From NCBI RefSeq assembly GCF_001571325.1, contig NZ_BCTO01000021.1, positions 62,001-126,000 on the forward strand: a DNA stretch of 64,000 nucleotides. Direction: 5' to 3'. Each line of letters starts with the position of its first letter. Position 1 is the first letter of the stretch. The notes beneath the pieces are model-generated. The model worked only from the letters and a program-made list of their open reading frames with translations, was not told the origin of the DNA and did no database searches. The translations under genes and the position numbers were made by a program. Source of the stretch: Delftia tsuruhatensis NBRC 16741. GTDB lineage: Bacteria > Pseudomonadota > Gammaproteobacteria > Burkholderiales > Burkholderiaceae_C. Shown piece after piece: positions 25,326 to 34,091 of the stretch.

Positions 25326-26480
25326 TCAGGGCCGCACTTCGAAGGCCAGGAACTGCGTGACCTGGTTGTCCGCGAAGTTGTTGTCGGCCACCAGCACCAG
25401 GGTGCGGTTGCCGTTGGCCAGGCGCGGGCCCCAGGAGATGCCTTCGATGTTGTCCAGCTTGACGCCCTGGTAGGTCACGGGCATCTCCAGCAGCAGCTCG
25501 CGCTTCATGGGCTTGTAGCTGGCGCCGACCAGGCTCTTGAAGCTGCGCACATCGGTGGTGTCCGGCTCGATGGTGGCGCGCGTCAGGCGGATGGTGTTGC
25601 CTACGCCGTCGGCAAAGGCGCGCTCGATGGCGATGAACTCGTGGTTGGAGACTGCCAGCAGCTCGGGCAGGCCGTTGTCCGGCGGAAAGCTGCCGCTGGC
25701 GGCCTTGTCCAGCGGAATCTTCGGCAGCTGGTAGACGTACTGCGCGCCGGACTTGCCCGTGGCCGGATCGAGCTTGAGGACGCGGACCACGCTGCCCGCC
25801 GCCAGCGTGGTGAGGGGGCCGTCTTCCACCAGCGCATCCTCGTTGGCCGTGAACACGCTGCCGTCGGGCGTGACGGCCAGGGCCTCGAACAGCTTGTTGT
25901 TGCGCCCTCCGCTGGTGGTGTTGTCCACGTAGTTGAAGGCCGCAGGCGTCTCGAAGTCGCGCACGAAGCTGCCGTCCACCCTGATCTCGCGCACAAAGGG
26001 CTGGAACAGGCTGGAGGGGTCGGTGCTGAAGTTGCCCTCGCTGGACACGTAGAGGTTGCCGTTGGGTGCCACGCGGATGCCTTCGGGGTCCACGGTGCGG
26101 CGTGTGCTGGGCAGCGGCTGGCCGTCGCGGCCCTTGAGCGTGACCATCTTGCGGATGGTCACGGCCTGGATGGCCTTGTCATCGAACTGAATGCCCAGGT
26201 TGTAGAAGCGCGGCGTGCCACGCTCGCCGCCGCGCTCATCGGAGATGGCCCAGTAGCTGCCATCGGGCGCGCGGTCCAGGCCGGAGATGCCGCCGAACTC
26301 CACGCCGTCGAACAGTGTCTTGGTCTTGATGCTGTAGTCGCCGATCAGCCGCAGCGAGCCGATGGTCTCGGGGCCGTCGTCGCTGCCGCCGCAGCCTGCC
26401 AGGCCCGTGGCCGTGCCGAAAGCCAGGACCAGCGCGAGCAGCATGGATGCGGGCGAGCGGACCTTGTCTGCCTTGTTCAT
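25326..26480 (-). CDS. Lipoprotein, esterase-like activity of phytase family
   Basis: A 384-residue exported lipoprotein. The signal peptide ends in the lipobox LAGC, followed by GGSDDG. The mature region (GVEFGGISGLDRAPDGSYW, VDPEGIRVAPNGNLYVSSEG, NEDALVEDG) matches the phytase-like esterase domain PF13449, a beta-propeller. Substrate unknown. The start at 26480 has a GGGAGGG site; the ORF extends upstream but without family similarity. It ends 12 bases from the convergent GntR gene. Confidence 0.85.
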   Translation of the reverse strand: MNKADKVRSPASMLLALVLAFGTATGLAGCGGSDDGPETIGSLRLIGDYSIKTKTLFDGVEFGGISGLDRAPDGSYWAISDERGGERGTPRFYNLGIQFDDKAIQAVTIRKMVTLKGRDGQPLPSTRRTVDPEGIRVAPNGNLYVSSEGNFSTDPSSLFQPFVREIRVDGSFVRDFETPAAFNYVDNTTSGGRNNKLFEALAVTPDGSVFTANEDALVEDGPLTTLAAGSVVRVLKLDPATGKSGAQYVYQLPKIPLDKAASGSFPPDNGLPELLAVSNHEFIAIERAFADGVGNTIRLTRATIEPDTTDVRSFKSLVGASYKPMKRELLLEMPVTYQGVKLDNIEGISWGPRLANGNRTLVLVADNNFADNQVTQFLAFEVRP

Positions 26481-26596
26481 ATTCCCTCCCAGGATGGATC
26501 TCAGAAGGGATGGACCGTAGCCAAGGCCCGTGACAGGGTGGTGACATGCACGCGCATGCCGCCGCCCTGCCCCTGCCCTGACCGGCCCCTCGTCCG

Positions 26597-27595
26597 CTAC
26601 TCCAGCTTGGCGCCCGAGGCCTTGACCACCTGGGCCCAGCGCGCGATCTCGCCATGCACCATGGCCGCGAACTGCTGCTGGTTCATGCCGCCGTAGTCGG
26701 CGCCGTTGCGCGCCCAGATGGACTTGATCTCTTCGGCCGAGCCTATGCGCTGCACCTGGTCGATGACCTGGGCCTGCACCGCCTGCGGCGTGCCCTTGGG
26801 CGCCCACAGGCCGTACCAGGTCGTGACCGTGTAGTCGGGCAGGCCGGACTCGGCCGCGCAGGGCACGTCCGGGAAGGCGGGGTTGCGCTTGTCGCCCGAG
26901 ACCATCAGCGCACGGATGCGTCCGCTCTTGATGTGCTGGGCCGAGGAGCCCAGGCCGTCGAACATCATGTCCACATTGCCGGCGATCAGGTCCTGCAGCG
27001 CCGGGCCTGCGCCCCGATAGGGAATGTGGGTGATGAAGGTATTGGTCTGCAGCTTGAACAGCTCTCCGGCCAGATGGTGCGATGTGCCCGCGCCCGCCGA
27101 TGCGTAGTTGAGCTTGCCCGGCCGCTTGCGCAGGTCGGCCAGCAGCTCCTGCACGGTCTTGCCCGGCACGTTGCGCGGGTTGACCACCAGCACCTGGGGC
27201 ACGCTGGCCAGCAGGGCCAGCGCGACGAAGTCGCGCTCCAGGTCATAGTCCAGGCGCGGGTACATGGACGGCGCAATCACATGGTGGGTGCCGCCCATGA
27301 AGAAGTTGTAGCCGTCCGGCGCCAGCTTGGCCGCGTAGCTGGCGCCCAGGGTGCCGCCTGCGCCGCCGCGGTTGTCGATCACCAGGGTCTTGCCCGCGCT
27401 CTTGGCGAACTGGGCCGAGAACGGGCGGGCAAAGGCATCGGTGCCCCCGCCGGCCGGAAACGGCACGACCAGGTTCACGGGTTTGGACGGCCAGTCCGTC
27501 GCGGCGCGGGCTGCCATGGGCAGGGCCAGCGCGGCCATCGAGGCCCCGGCCGCGCGCAACACCGCGCGCCGCCCCGTGGGGTGGGAAGCTTGCAT
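26597..27595 (-). CDS. Bug/TctC-family solute-binding protein with twin-arginine-like signal
   Basis: A 332-residue periplasmic binding protein. The leader GRRAVLRAAGASMAALALPMAARA contains a twin arginine, so Tat export is possible. The mature part starts TDWPSKPVNLVVPFPAGGGTD and contains DNRGGAGGTLGASYAAK, hallmark Bug motifs. It follows malonyl-CoA decarboxylase on the same strand, so it may bind malonate or a similar acid. AAGGAG precedes the ATG. Confidence 0.9.
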   Translation of the reverse strand: MQASHPTGRRAVLRAAGASMAALALPMAARAATDWPSKPVNLVVPFPAGGGTDAFARPFSAQFAKSAGKTLVIDNRGGAGGTLGASYAAKLAPDGYNFFMGGTHHVIAPSMYPRLDYDLERDFVALALLASVPQVLVVNPRNVPGKTVQELLADLRKRPGKLNYASAGAGTSHHLAGELFKLQTNTFITHIPYRGAGPALQDLIAGNVDMMFDGLGSSAQHIKSGRIRALMVSGDKRNPAFPDVPCAAESGLPDYTVTTWYGLWAPKGTPQAVQAQVIDQVQRIGSAEEIKSIWARNGADYGGMNQQQFAAMVHGEIARWAQVVKASGAKLE

Positions 27596-27660
27596 GACTT
27601 GTCTCCTTGTCGCCTCTTTGAGGCTGTCTTCGTTGTCAGGCGCAGCAATCCCTGTGCAAG

Positions 27661-27692
27661 AAAAGGGGCACGGCCTGCGCCGCGCCCCTTTT
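27661..27692 (-). terminator. Terminator after malonyl-CoA decarboxylase
   Basis: Arms AAAAGGGGC (27661-27669) and GCCCCTTTT (27684-27692) enclose a GC-rich loop. The right arm touches the stop codon of the decarboxylase. It would reduce read-through into the Bug gene. Confidence 0.65.
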
Positions 27693-29137
27693 CATTTGCA
27701 CAGGGCTTCGATGTCCGAGGACACCGGTATGCGGCCCTGCGCCAGCAGGCCGCGATGCTTGTCCAGGCGCTTGAGGTCGTAGAGATAGTTGACCATCAGG
27801 CCCAGCGACTGCTTGAGCCCCTTGGCCGACAGGTCGGCCGCCCAGTTGAGCCGCTCCACGCGCGCGCCGTTGCCCAGGTGAAAGCGCGCCACCGGGTCCA
27901 GCGGCCGGCCCTTGGCCGTCTCGCGCCCAAGATAGTGGGCAGCGCAGAACAGCAGGGCGCGGCGCACGGGCGCGTCGGGCTTGAGATCCTGCGGCGCATC
28001 CAGCGCCGCCAGCAGGTGCTCGGCGCCCATGCCGCCCGCCTTGAGCTCGAAGGCCTTGCGCTGGCGCTCGTCCATCTTCTCCAGGATGGCGTCGCCGTGC
28101 TTGGCGATCCAGGCGCGCAGGCCCGGAATGGGCGACAGCGTGGCGAAATGGCGCAGCCGGGGGAATTCGCCCGTCAGCGTCTCCACCACATGCTTGATCA
28201 GCGAGTCGCCGAAGCTCACGCCACGCAGGCCGGTCTGGGTGTTGCTGATGGAGTAGAAGATGGCCGTGGTGGCGCGGCCCAGGTCGGAGGCTGCGGCGGT
28301 CTCGTCCAGCAGTGGGGCAATGCTGTCGGACATCTTGTCCACCAGCGCCACCTCCACGAAGATCAGCGGCACGGTGGGCATGCGGGGGTGAAAGAAGCCG
28401 TAGCAGCGGCGGTCGCTGTCCAGGCGGTTCTTGAGATCGGCCCAGCTGCGGATGTCGTGCACGGCCTCGTACTGGATGAGCTTTTCGATCAGCGAGGCCG
28501 GCGAGTCCCAGCTCAGGCGGCGCAGCTCCAGCAGGGCCACGTCGAACCAGGTGGAAAACAGATGCTCCAGCTCGGCATCCAGCGCGGAAAAGCGCTGCTG
28601 CTCCGCCTTGGGCAGTGCCAGCAGTTCGGCACGCAGGTCCACCAGAAAGCCCATGCCGCCCTGGGGCTGTGCAAACCGCTGCAGCAGCCGCGTGCGCGGC
28701 GACATCAGCGCGCGGCGCAGATCCATCTCGGCATGGCCGCGCTCGGCGTCGCTGGTGGCCGTGTCATAGCGCTTGCGTGCGGTCATCAAGGCGTCGGTGT
28801 CGGGGCCGAACTGCTCGACGATCAGCGCCCAGAAATCCTGGCGCGCCGGCAGTTCGGCCTTGGCATACCAGTCCATCAACTGCTGCGCGTGGCGGCCGCC
28901 CTCGACATCGCTGAGCGCTGCGTCGGCGGCCGCCTGCAGGTCTTCCATGAGCTTGCGCAACTCGCGCGGGGACAGCACTTCCTGGCCTCGGCGCAGGGTG
29001 GCCTGCAGGCGCTGGGCCGTGCCGCGCAGCGCGGGAGCCTTGGCTGCATCGCCTTCGGCCTTTTTTGCAGGCGCAGCGGCCTCGGTGCTGCGAAAGCGGG
29101 ACACATTGCGGGCAATCCAGTCGGTAGCCAGACCCAT
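27692..29137 (-). CDS. Malonyl-CoA decarboxylase
   Basis: Converts malonyl-CoA to acetyl-CoA and CO2. The 481-residue protein matches the family over its length: an N-terminal helical bundle, then RCYGFFHPRMPTVPLIFVEVAL, the conserved AIFYSISNTQTGLRGVSFGDSLIKHV segment, and LSPIPGLRAWI. The late AHYLGRETAKGRPLDPVARFHLGNGA region contains the catalytic histidine area. With the MatB-like ligase 6 kb downstream it completes a malonate to acetyl-CoA route. A GAGGAG site precedes the ATG. Confidence 0.93.
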   Translation of the reverse strand: MGLATDWIARNVSRFRSTEAAAPAKKAEGDAAKAPALRGTAQRLQATLRRGQEVLSPRELRKLMEDLQAAADAALSDVEGGRHAQQLMDWYAKAELPARQDFWALIVEQFGPDTDALMTARKRYDTATSDAERGHAEMDLRRALMSPRTRLLQRFAQPQGGMGFLVDLRAELLALPKAEQQRFSALDAELEHLFSTWFDVALLELRRLSWDSPASLIEKLIQYEAVHDIRSWADLKNRLDSDRRCYGFFHPRMPTVPLIFVEVALVDKMSDSIAPLLDETAAASDLGRATTAIFYSISNTQTGLRGVSFGDSLIKHVVETLTGEFPRLRHFATLSPIPGLRAWIAKHGDAILEKMDERQRKAFELKAGGMGAEHLLAALDAPQDLKPDAPVRRALLFCAAHYLGRETAKGRPLDPVARFHLGNGARVERLNWAADLSAKGLKQSLGLMVNYLYDLKRLDKHRGLLAQGRIPVSSDIEALCK

Positions 29138-29298
29138 TCAGACACTCCTCCATATCAAGCGGTCACGGGACTGTCATGCCGCCAACGGGCCAATGACAAT
29201 CCCTTGCTGCTCACATTATGGGAGTCTGTACGCCAGCGCGTGTACGCCGATGTCGCGTTCTTGTCTTCGGGCAATCCCCAGCACGCGCGCGCCACGCC

Positions 29299-29326
29299 AA
29301 AAAGAAAGCGGGCCCAGGGCCCGCTT
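29299..29326 (-). terminator. Terminator after lgt
   Basis: AAGCGGGCCC and GGGCCCGCTT form a hairpin. On the minus strand it is followed by a T-rich run (A-run at 29299-29303). It lies 20 bases after the lgt stop. Confidence 0.75.
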
Positions 29327-29346
29327 CGCATTGTGTCCAGCCAGGT

Positions 29347-30183
29347 TCAGGCCGGCTTGCCCGCATGGGCCGGATAGGCCGGACGCCCCGCCGCCCAGAG
29401 CCACATGGCAATGCCGCCGATCACCATGGGCACGCACAGCCACTGGCCCATGCTCATTCCCAGCGACAGCAGGCCCAGGAAGTCGTCAGGCTCGCGGAAG
29501 TACTCGGCAATGAAGCGGAAGGCACCATAGCCGGTCAGGAAGACCGCCGCCACCTGGCCCGGCTTGTGCTCCTTGCGTGCATACAGCCACAGCAGCACGA
29601 ACAGCAGCAGGCCTTCGAGCAGGAACTGGTAGACCTGCGAAGGATGGCGCGGCAGCATGGAGCCGCTTTGCGGGAAGACCATGGCCCAGGGCAGCTCGGG
29701 GCTGGCAAAGCGGCCCCACAGTTCGCCATTGATGAAGTTGCCGACACGGCCCGCCGCCAGGCCCGTGGGCACGCAGGGCGCGACGAAGTCGGCCACCTCC
29801 AGCCACGAGCGTGCGCGCGAGCGCGCGAACCAGACCATGGAGCCGATGACGCCGATCAGCCCGCCATGAAAGCTCATGCCGCCCTGCCAGACGTAGAAGA
29901 TCTCCAGCGGATGGCTGAGGTAGTAGCCGGGCTTGTAGAACAGGCAGTAGCCGAGCCGCCCGCCGACGACCACGCCGAGCACGCCCAGGAAAAGAATGTC
30001 TTCCACGTCCTTGCGCGTCCAGGCGCGGTCGCCCTGCATGCGCACGAAGGGCGGGTGGCGCAGCCTGCGCGTGCCCAGCCAGAGGAAGAGGCCGAAGGCG
30101 GCCAGATAGGTCAGGCCGTACCAGTGCACGGCGAGGGGCCCGATCTGCAGGGCCACGGGATCGATCTGCGGGTACATCAGCAT
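29347..30183 (-). CDS. lgt: Prolipoprotein diacylglyceryl transferase
   Basis: First enzyme of lipoprotein maturation: transfers diacylglycerol from phosphatidylglycerol to the lipobox cysteine in the inner membrane. The 278-residue protein has about seven helices, the conserved [11 protein letters not shown] start, [13 protein letters not shown], the signature [13 protein letters not shown], and [17 protein letters not shown]. The ATG at 30183 (MLMYPQ) gives the usual N-terminus. It is a housekeeping gene, separated by about 70 bases from the marR gene upstream. Confidence 0.96.
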   Translation of the reverse strand: MLMYPQIDPVALQIGPLAVHWYGLTYLAAFGLFLWLGTRRLRHPPFVRMQGDRAWTRKDVEDILFLGVLGVVVGGRLGYCLFYKPGYYLSHPLEIFYVWQGGMSFHGGLIGVIGSMVWFARSRARSWLEVADFVAPCVPTGLAAGRVGNFINGELWGRFASPELPWAMVFPQSGSMLPRHPSQVYQFLLEGLLLFVLLWLYARKEHKPGQVAAVFLTGYGAFRFIAEYFREPDDFLGLLSLGMSMGQWLCVPMVIGGIAMWLWAAGRPAYPAHAGKPA

Positions 30184-30253
30184 GGTCGGCATTGTGCCGC
30201 AGCGCCGCATGGCCGGCGCCGGCCAGGGGTTGGAAAGATGGCGTCCCGCCCGC

Positions 30254-30718
30254 TCAGCCTTGCGGGCCTTCCTGGATGACCGTGAGCTTGTCCAGGGCAG
30301 ACAGCAGATGGCGCTGCTCGGTGGCGGTGAGCAATTGCTCCAGTTCGTCTTCCAGCTGCACCACCACGCCTTCGGCCCGCGCCTGCAGTGCGCTGCCGTC
30401 GTCCGTCAGGTGCAGCTGCTGCAGCCGGCGGTCGCGCGGATCGGGCTGGCGCCCGATGAGGCCGCGCTGCACCAGGCGCTCGACCACGGGCACCAGGTTG
30501 GAGGGCGAGATGTCCAGCGCCTCGCCCAGCTGGCGCAGGTAGATGCCCGGGTTGGCGTGGATGAGCACCAGGATGGAGAACTCGCTGGGCTTGAGGTCCA
30601 GTTCGGCCACGCGCCGCGCAAACAGCTTGTGGATGTGGATTTCCGCGCGCGTGAGGCGGTAGCCCAGAAAGCGCTGCAGGCGCGACTGGTCGACGGCGGG
30701 TTCGAAGGAGCTGTCCAT
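30254..30718 (-). CDS. MarR-family regulator of the hydroxycinnamate locus
   Basis: A 154-residue winged-helix repressor. Visible segments are [47 protein letters not shown] and the wing [19 protein letters not shown]. In other bacteria, hydroxycinnamate genes are controlled by MarR proteins (HcaR, CouR, FerC) that release DNA on binding the CoA thioester; this gene's position suggests the same. The ATG at 30718 is chosen because the upstream extension is non-conserved. It may bind the tandem ATAA-N3-TTAT sites at 37335-37361. Confidence 0.82.
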   Translation of the reverse strand: MDSSFEPAVDQSRLQRFLGYRLTRAEIHIHKLFARRVAELDLKPSEFSILVLIHANPGIYLRQLGEALDISPSNLVPVVERLVQRGLIGRQPDPRDRRLQQLHLTDDGSALQARAEGVVVQLEDELEQLLTATEQRHLLSALDKLTVIQEGPQG

Positions 30719-30827
30719 GGACACGGATCCGGAAGAGGAAGAAGGCGCAACGAAGCAAGGCCGCACCGGCGCCTGCGGTTCTGCAGGGCCGGTGCGGCGT
30801 TCCATCATAAAAGCCCCGGCAGCCCGC

Positions 30828-32618
30828 TCAAGCCACGGCGGCTGGCAGCGGCGTACGGGCAGCGGCCTCGGTACGGCGCAGCCAGTGCTCCGCGTCCAGC
30901 AGGCCATGCGCAAGGAACCAGGCCGCGCTGTCCGCCTTGGAGCGGCGCAGCGCCGGATCGGCCAGCGGCAGGCTGACGCGCGCCGCGCGCGCCCAGGCAA
31001 AGGCCATGCACAGCGTGCCGACCAGTCGCAAGTAGTCCTCGGCACAACGCGCCAGCAATTGCCTGTCGCCGGCAGCGCCGGTACACAGCTCGCCCGTCAG
31101 CGCTTGCATGCGCTCGGCCCAGCTGCGCAGCGCGCCTGCAAAGCCGGTCTCCATGCCCGCGGCGTCGCAGGCATCGGCCTCTTCACGCAGCACCTTCAGC
31201 AGGGGCGCCAGCGCGGCACCGCCGCTGGAGGCCACCTTGCGCTGCAGCAGGTCCAGCGCCTGGATCTGGTTCGTGCCTTCGTAGATCATGGCGATGCGGG
31301 CATCGCGCAGCGTCTGCTCGATACGGTACTCGTGCACATAGCCGTAGCCGCCGAAGACCTGCAGCGCCTCGCTGGCCAGCGCAAAGCCCCGCTCGGTGAA
31401 GAAGGACTTGACCACGGGCGTGAGCAGCGAGGCCAGCGCATGGGACTGGGCGCGCTCCTCGGCATCCGGCGCCTGTTCGGCCAGGTCCAGCTGGTGCGCC
31501 ACCCAGCCTGCAATGGCGCGCATGCCTTCGGTCCAGACGCGCAGGTCGGCCAGCATGCGCTGCACGGCTGGCTGCAGGGCGATGGGGTCGGCGGGGCCCT
31601 GCGCATCGGCAGGCCGGGGCTGGGCGCGCATCTGGCGTCGCTCGGCCGCATAGGCGCGCGCCAGCTGCCAGGCCATCTCGGCATGGCCCAGGCCCTGCAG
31701 GCCCACGTGCAGGCGGGCCGAGTTCATCATCACGAACATGGCAGCCAGGCCCTGGTGGGGCTGGCCCACCAGCCAGGCCTGCGCGCCCTCGAAGCGCATG
31801 GCGCAGGTGGCGCTGCCCTTGATGCCCATCTTCTTTTCGATGCCATCGCAGTGGATGGCGTTGGGCAGAAAGCTGCCGTCGTCCCGGGGAATGCCGCGCG
31901 GCGCCAGGAACAGCGACAGGCCGCGCGTTCCCTCAGGCGCATCGGGCAGGCGCGCCAGCACCAGGTGGACGATGTTCTCGCTCATGTCCTGGTCGCCGCC
32001 CGAGATGAAGATCTTGCTGCCGTCCAGGCTATAGCTGCCATCGCCGCGGGGCCGGGCCTGGCTGCGCAGCAGGCCCAGGTCGGAGCCGGCCTGGGGCTCG
32101 GTCAGGCACATGGTGGCCAGCCAGCGGCCGCTGACGATGTGCGGCAGGTAGGTGGCGCGCAGGTGCTCGTCGCCATGCGCGTGCAGGCAGGCATAGGCAC
32201 CGTGCAGGATGCCCGGATACATGGTCCAGCCATGGTTGGCCGAGGCCAGCATTTCGTGCAGCGCGGCGTCCAGCAGCTGGGGCAGGCCCTGGCCGCCAGC
32301 GTCGGGGGCGCAGGCCAGTGCGGGCCAGCCTGCCTCCACGAAGGCTGCATAGGCGGCGGGAAAGCCGTCGGGCGTGCGCACCCTGCCCTGCTCCAGGCGG
32401 CAGCCTTGCAGGTCGGCCGGGCCGTTGAGCGGGGCCAGCACGTCGGCGCAAAAGCGCCCGGCCGCCTCGACCACCATGTCGGCCGTCTCCTGGTCCAGGG
32501 CTTCGTGGGCCGGCATGCGGCGCCAGTCGCCCTCGGCGCCCAGCCAGTGCTGCTGGACGAAGCGGATGTCCTGCAGCGGCGGCTGGTAGTGCGAGCAATG
32601 TGATGCCTGCGCGCTCAT
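30828..32618 (-). CDS. Acyl-CoA dehydrogenase
   Basis: A 596-residue flavoprotein of the long acyl-CoA dehydrogenase type, with an extended C-terminal domain. Motifs include WLATMCLTEPQAGSDLGLL, KIFISGGDQDM, EKKMGIKGSATCAM and the catalytic-region FGGYGYVHEYRIEQTLRDARIAMIYEGTNQIQALDLL. In hydroxycinnamate clusters (HcaD of Acinetobacter) a dehydrogenase oxidises dihydrocinnamoyl-CoA to the cinnamoyl-CoA used by the hydratase/lyase, and the same role is inferred. Its ATG overlaps the MFS stop (ATGA). Confidence 0.9.
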   Translation of the reverse strand: MSAQASHCSHYQPPLQDIRFVQQHWLGAEGDWRRMPAHEALDQETADMVVEAAGRFCADVLAPLNGPADLQGCRLEQGRVRTPDGFPAAYAAFVEAGWPALACAPDAGGQGLPQLLDAALHEMLASANHGWTMYPGILHGAYACLHAHGDEHLRATYLPHIVSGRWLATMCLTEPQAGSDLGLLRSQARPRGDGSYSLDGSKIFISGGDQDMSENIVHLVLARLPDAPEGTRGLSLFLAPRGIPRDDGSFLPNAIHCDGIEKKMGIKGSATCAMRFEGAQAWLVGQPHQGLAAMFVMMNSARLHVGLQGLGHAEMAWQLARAYAAERRQMRAQPRPADAQGPADPIALQPAVQRMLADLRVWTEGMRAIAGWVAHQLDLAEQAPDAEERAQSHALASLLTPVVKSFFTERGFALASEALQVFGGYGYVHEYRIEQTLRDARIAMIYEGTNQIQALDLLQRKVASSGGAALAPLLKVLREEADACDAAGMETGFAGALRSWAERMQALTGELCTGAAGDRQLLARCAEDYLRLVGTLCMAFAWARAARVSLPLADPALRRSKADSAAWFLAHGLLDAEHWLRRTEAAARTPLPAAVA

Positions 32619-33985
32619 GCCCGGCCCTCCGTGGCCGCGACCAGGCGGCGGTAGGGACCGATGGCGCTGGCCAGGCACAGCACGGACAGCAGCGCGGCCA
32701 GTGCGGACACCAGGCCCAGCGACAGGCCCACGAGCTTTTCGTCATGGAAGACGAAGTCCGTGAAAAAGGCCACGAGGAAGGGACCGAGGCCCAGCCCGAT
32801 CAGGTTGATCAGCAGCAGGTAGATGGAAGTCACCTGGCCGCGCAGCTGGTTGGGCGTGACCGCCTGCAGGATCGGCGGCGCCAGCGCCACCGGCATGCCC
32901 AGAAAGAAGGTGGTGGCCGCCACGGCCACCAGGGCCACCGTGGGCGTGGGCGCAAAGGCCAGCACCAGGCCGGTGATGACGAGCACGCCGGTGGCCACCA
33001 GCGAGATGACGATCGACCCCACCTGCTTGCCGCGCGCCGTGAGGTAGTCGGCCAGGAAGCCGCTGAGCAGCATGCCGCCAATGCCGAAGGTCAGGATGAT
33101 GACGCCGTAGGCCGGGCCGATCTCGCCAGGCGTCCAGCCCCACTGGCGGATGAAGGTGGCCGGCAGCCAGGCCGTGACGCCGAAGGTGATCATGGCCGTG
33201 ATGCCCGGCGCCAGCAGCAGCGGCAGGAAGGCGCGCTTGTTGCGCAACACATGGGACAGGTCGGGCGCCGGTCCCGCGGGCGCGGCCACTTTGGCGGACG
33301 CGGCCCGGGCCTGCAGGCCACGGCGCAGCGGCTCGCGCACGGTGTACATCAGCGCCACCAGCGGAATGCCGGGCAGGGCCACGAAGATGAAGGCCGCCTG
33401 CCAGGGCTTGAAGCTGCCCAGCAGCGGGAACACCACCTCGCCGGCCTGGCTGGTGGCCTGGATGACCAGGCCGCCCACGATGAAGGCCGTGGCCGAGCCG
33501 ATGTACACGCCCGAGGTGTAGATGCTCATGGCGCGTGCGCGGCGCTCGGGCGGGAAATAGTCGGCCAGCATGGAATAGGCCGCCGGCGACAGTGCCGCCT
33601 CGCCCACGCCCACGAACATGCGCGCCACGAACAGCGAGACGAAGCCCGTGACATAGCCGCCCGCCGCCGTGGCCACCACCCAGATCGCCATGCCGATGAC
33701 GATGAGGTTGCGGCGGTTCCAGCGGTCGGCCAGGCGCCCCAGGAAGATGCCGACGAAGGTGTAGAAGATGGCGAAGGCAAAGCCGTGGACGATGCTGAAG
33801 ACCCAGTCCGACAGCTGCAGATCTTTCTTGATGGGCTGCACCAGCAGGCCCAGGATCTGGCGGTCCACGAAGGACAGGGTGTAGGCCAGCAGAAGGATGA
33901 TGGTGACGTAGTAGGCATAGCCGAGTCCGTTCGACTCGGCCGGCGCGGGCGTGGACACGCGGCCCGGCGGGTAAGGCAGGCTCAT
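32615..33985 (-). CDS. Major facilitator superfamily transporter, aromatic-acid type
   Basis: A 456-residue carrier with 12 predicted helices. The first-loop motif reads FLGRLADRWNRRNLI (a form of the MFS A motif), and helix 1 contains the family-specific LSFVDRQILGLLVQPIKKDL. It resembles the spinster/ACS-like group and carriers found beside aromatic-acid genes. Uptake of ferulate or coumarate is inferred from location. A CAGGAGGT site precedes the ATG. It is overlapped by the acyl-CoA dehydrogenase gene by 4 bases. Confidence 0.85.
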   Translation of the reverse strand: MSLPYPPGRVSTPAPAESNGLGYAYYVTIILLLAYTLSFVDRQILGLLVQPIKKDLQLSDWVFSIVHGFAFAIFYTFVGIFLGRLADRWNRRNLIVIGMAIWVVATAAGGYVTGFVSLFVARMFVGVGEAALSPAAYSMLADYFPPERRARAMSIYTSGVYIGSATAFIVGGLVIQATSQAGEVVFPLLGSFKPWQAAFIFVALPGIPLVALMYTVREPLRRGLQARAASAKVAAPAGPAPDLSHVLRNKRAFLPLLLAPGITAMITFGVTAWLPATFIRQWGWTPGEIGPAYGVIILTFGIGGMLLSGFLADYLTARGKQVGSIVISLVATGVLVITGLVLAFAPTPTVALVAVAATTFFLGMPVALAPPILQAVTPNQLRGQVTSIYLLLINLIGLGLGPFLVAFFTDFVFHDEKLVGLSLGLVSALAALLSVLCLASAIGPYRRLVAATEGRA

Positions 33986-34053
33986 GGAGACCTCCTGTGG
34001 AGGAAGGGAAAGCGGAAAAAAGAAAGCGGGAAAGCGAGTCAGGGCTGCGCATG

Positions 34054-34082
34054 AAAAGGGCCGGCGCGCCGCGCCAGCCCTT
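34054..34082 (-). terminator. Terminator after the NDP-forming CoA ligase
   Basis: Nested stem AAGGGC-GGCGCG/CGCGCC-GCCCTT with a T-run on the minus strand. It separates the ligase unit from the MFS unit. Confidence 0.75.
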
Positions 34083-34091
34083 GCGCGGGCA

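Noticed and set aside
26654..29377. 907-codon plus-strand frame across the Bug and malonyl-CoA decarboxylase genes
   Set aside because: It is antisense to two well-supported genes and crosses a terminator.
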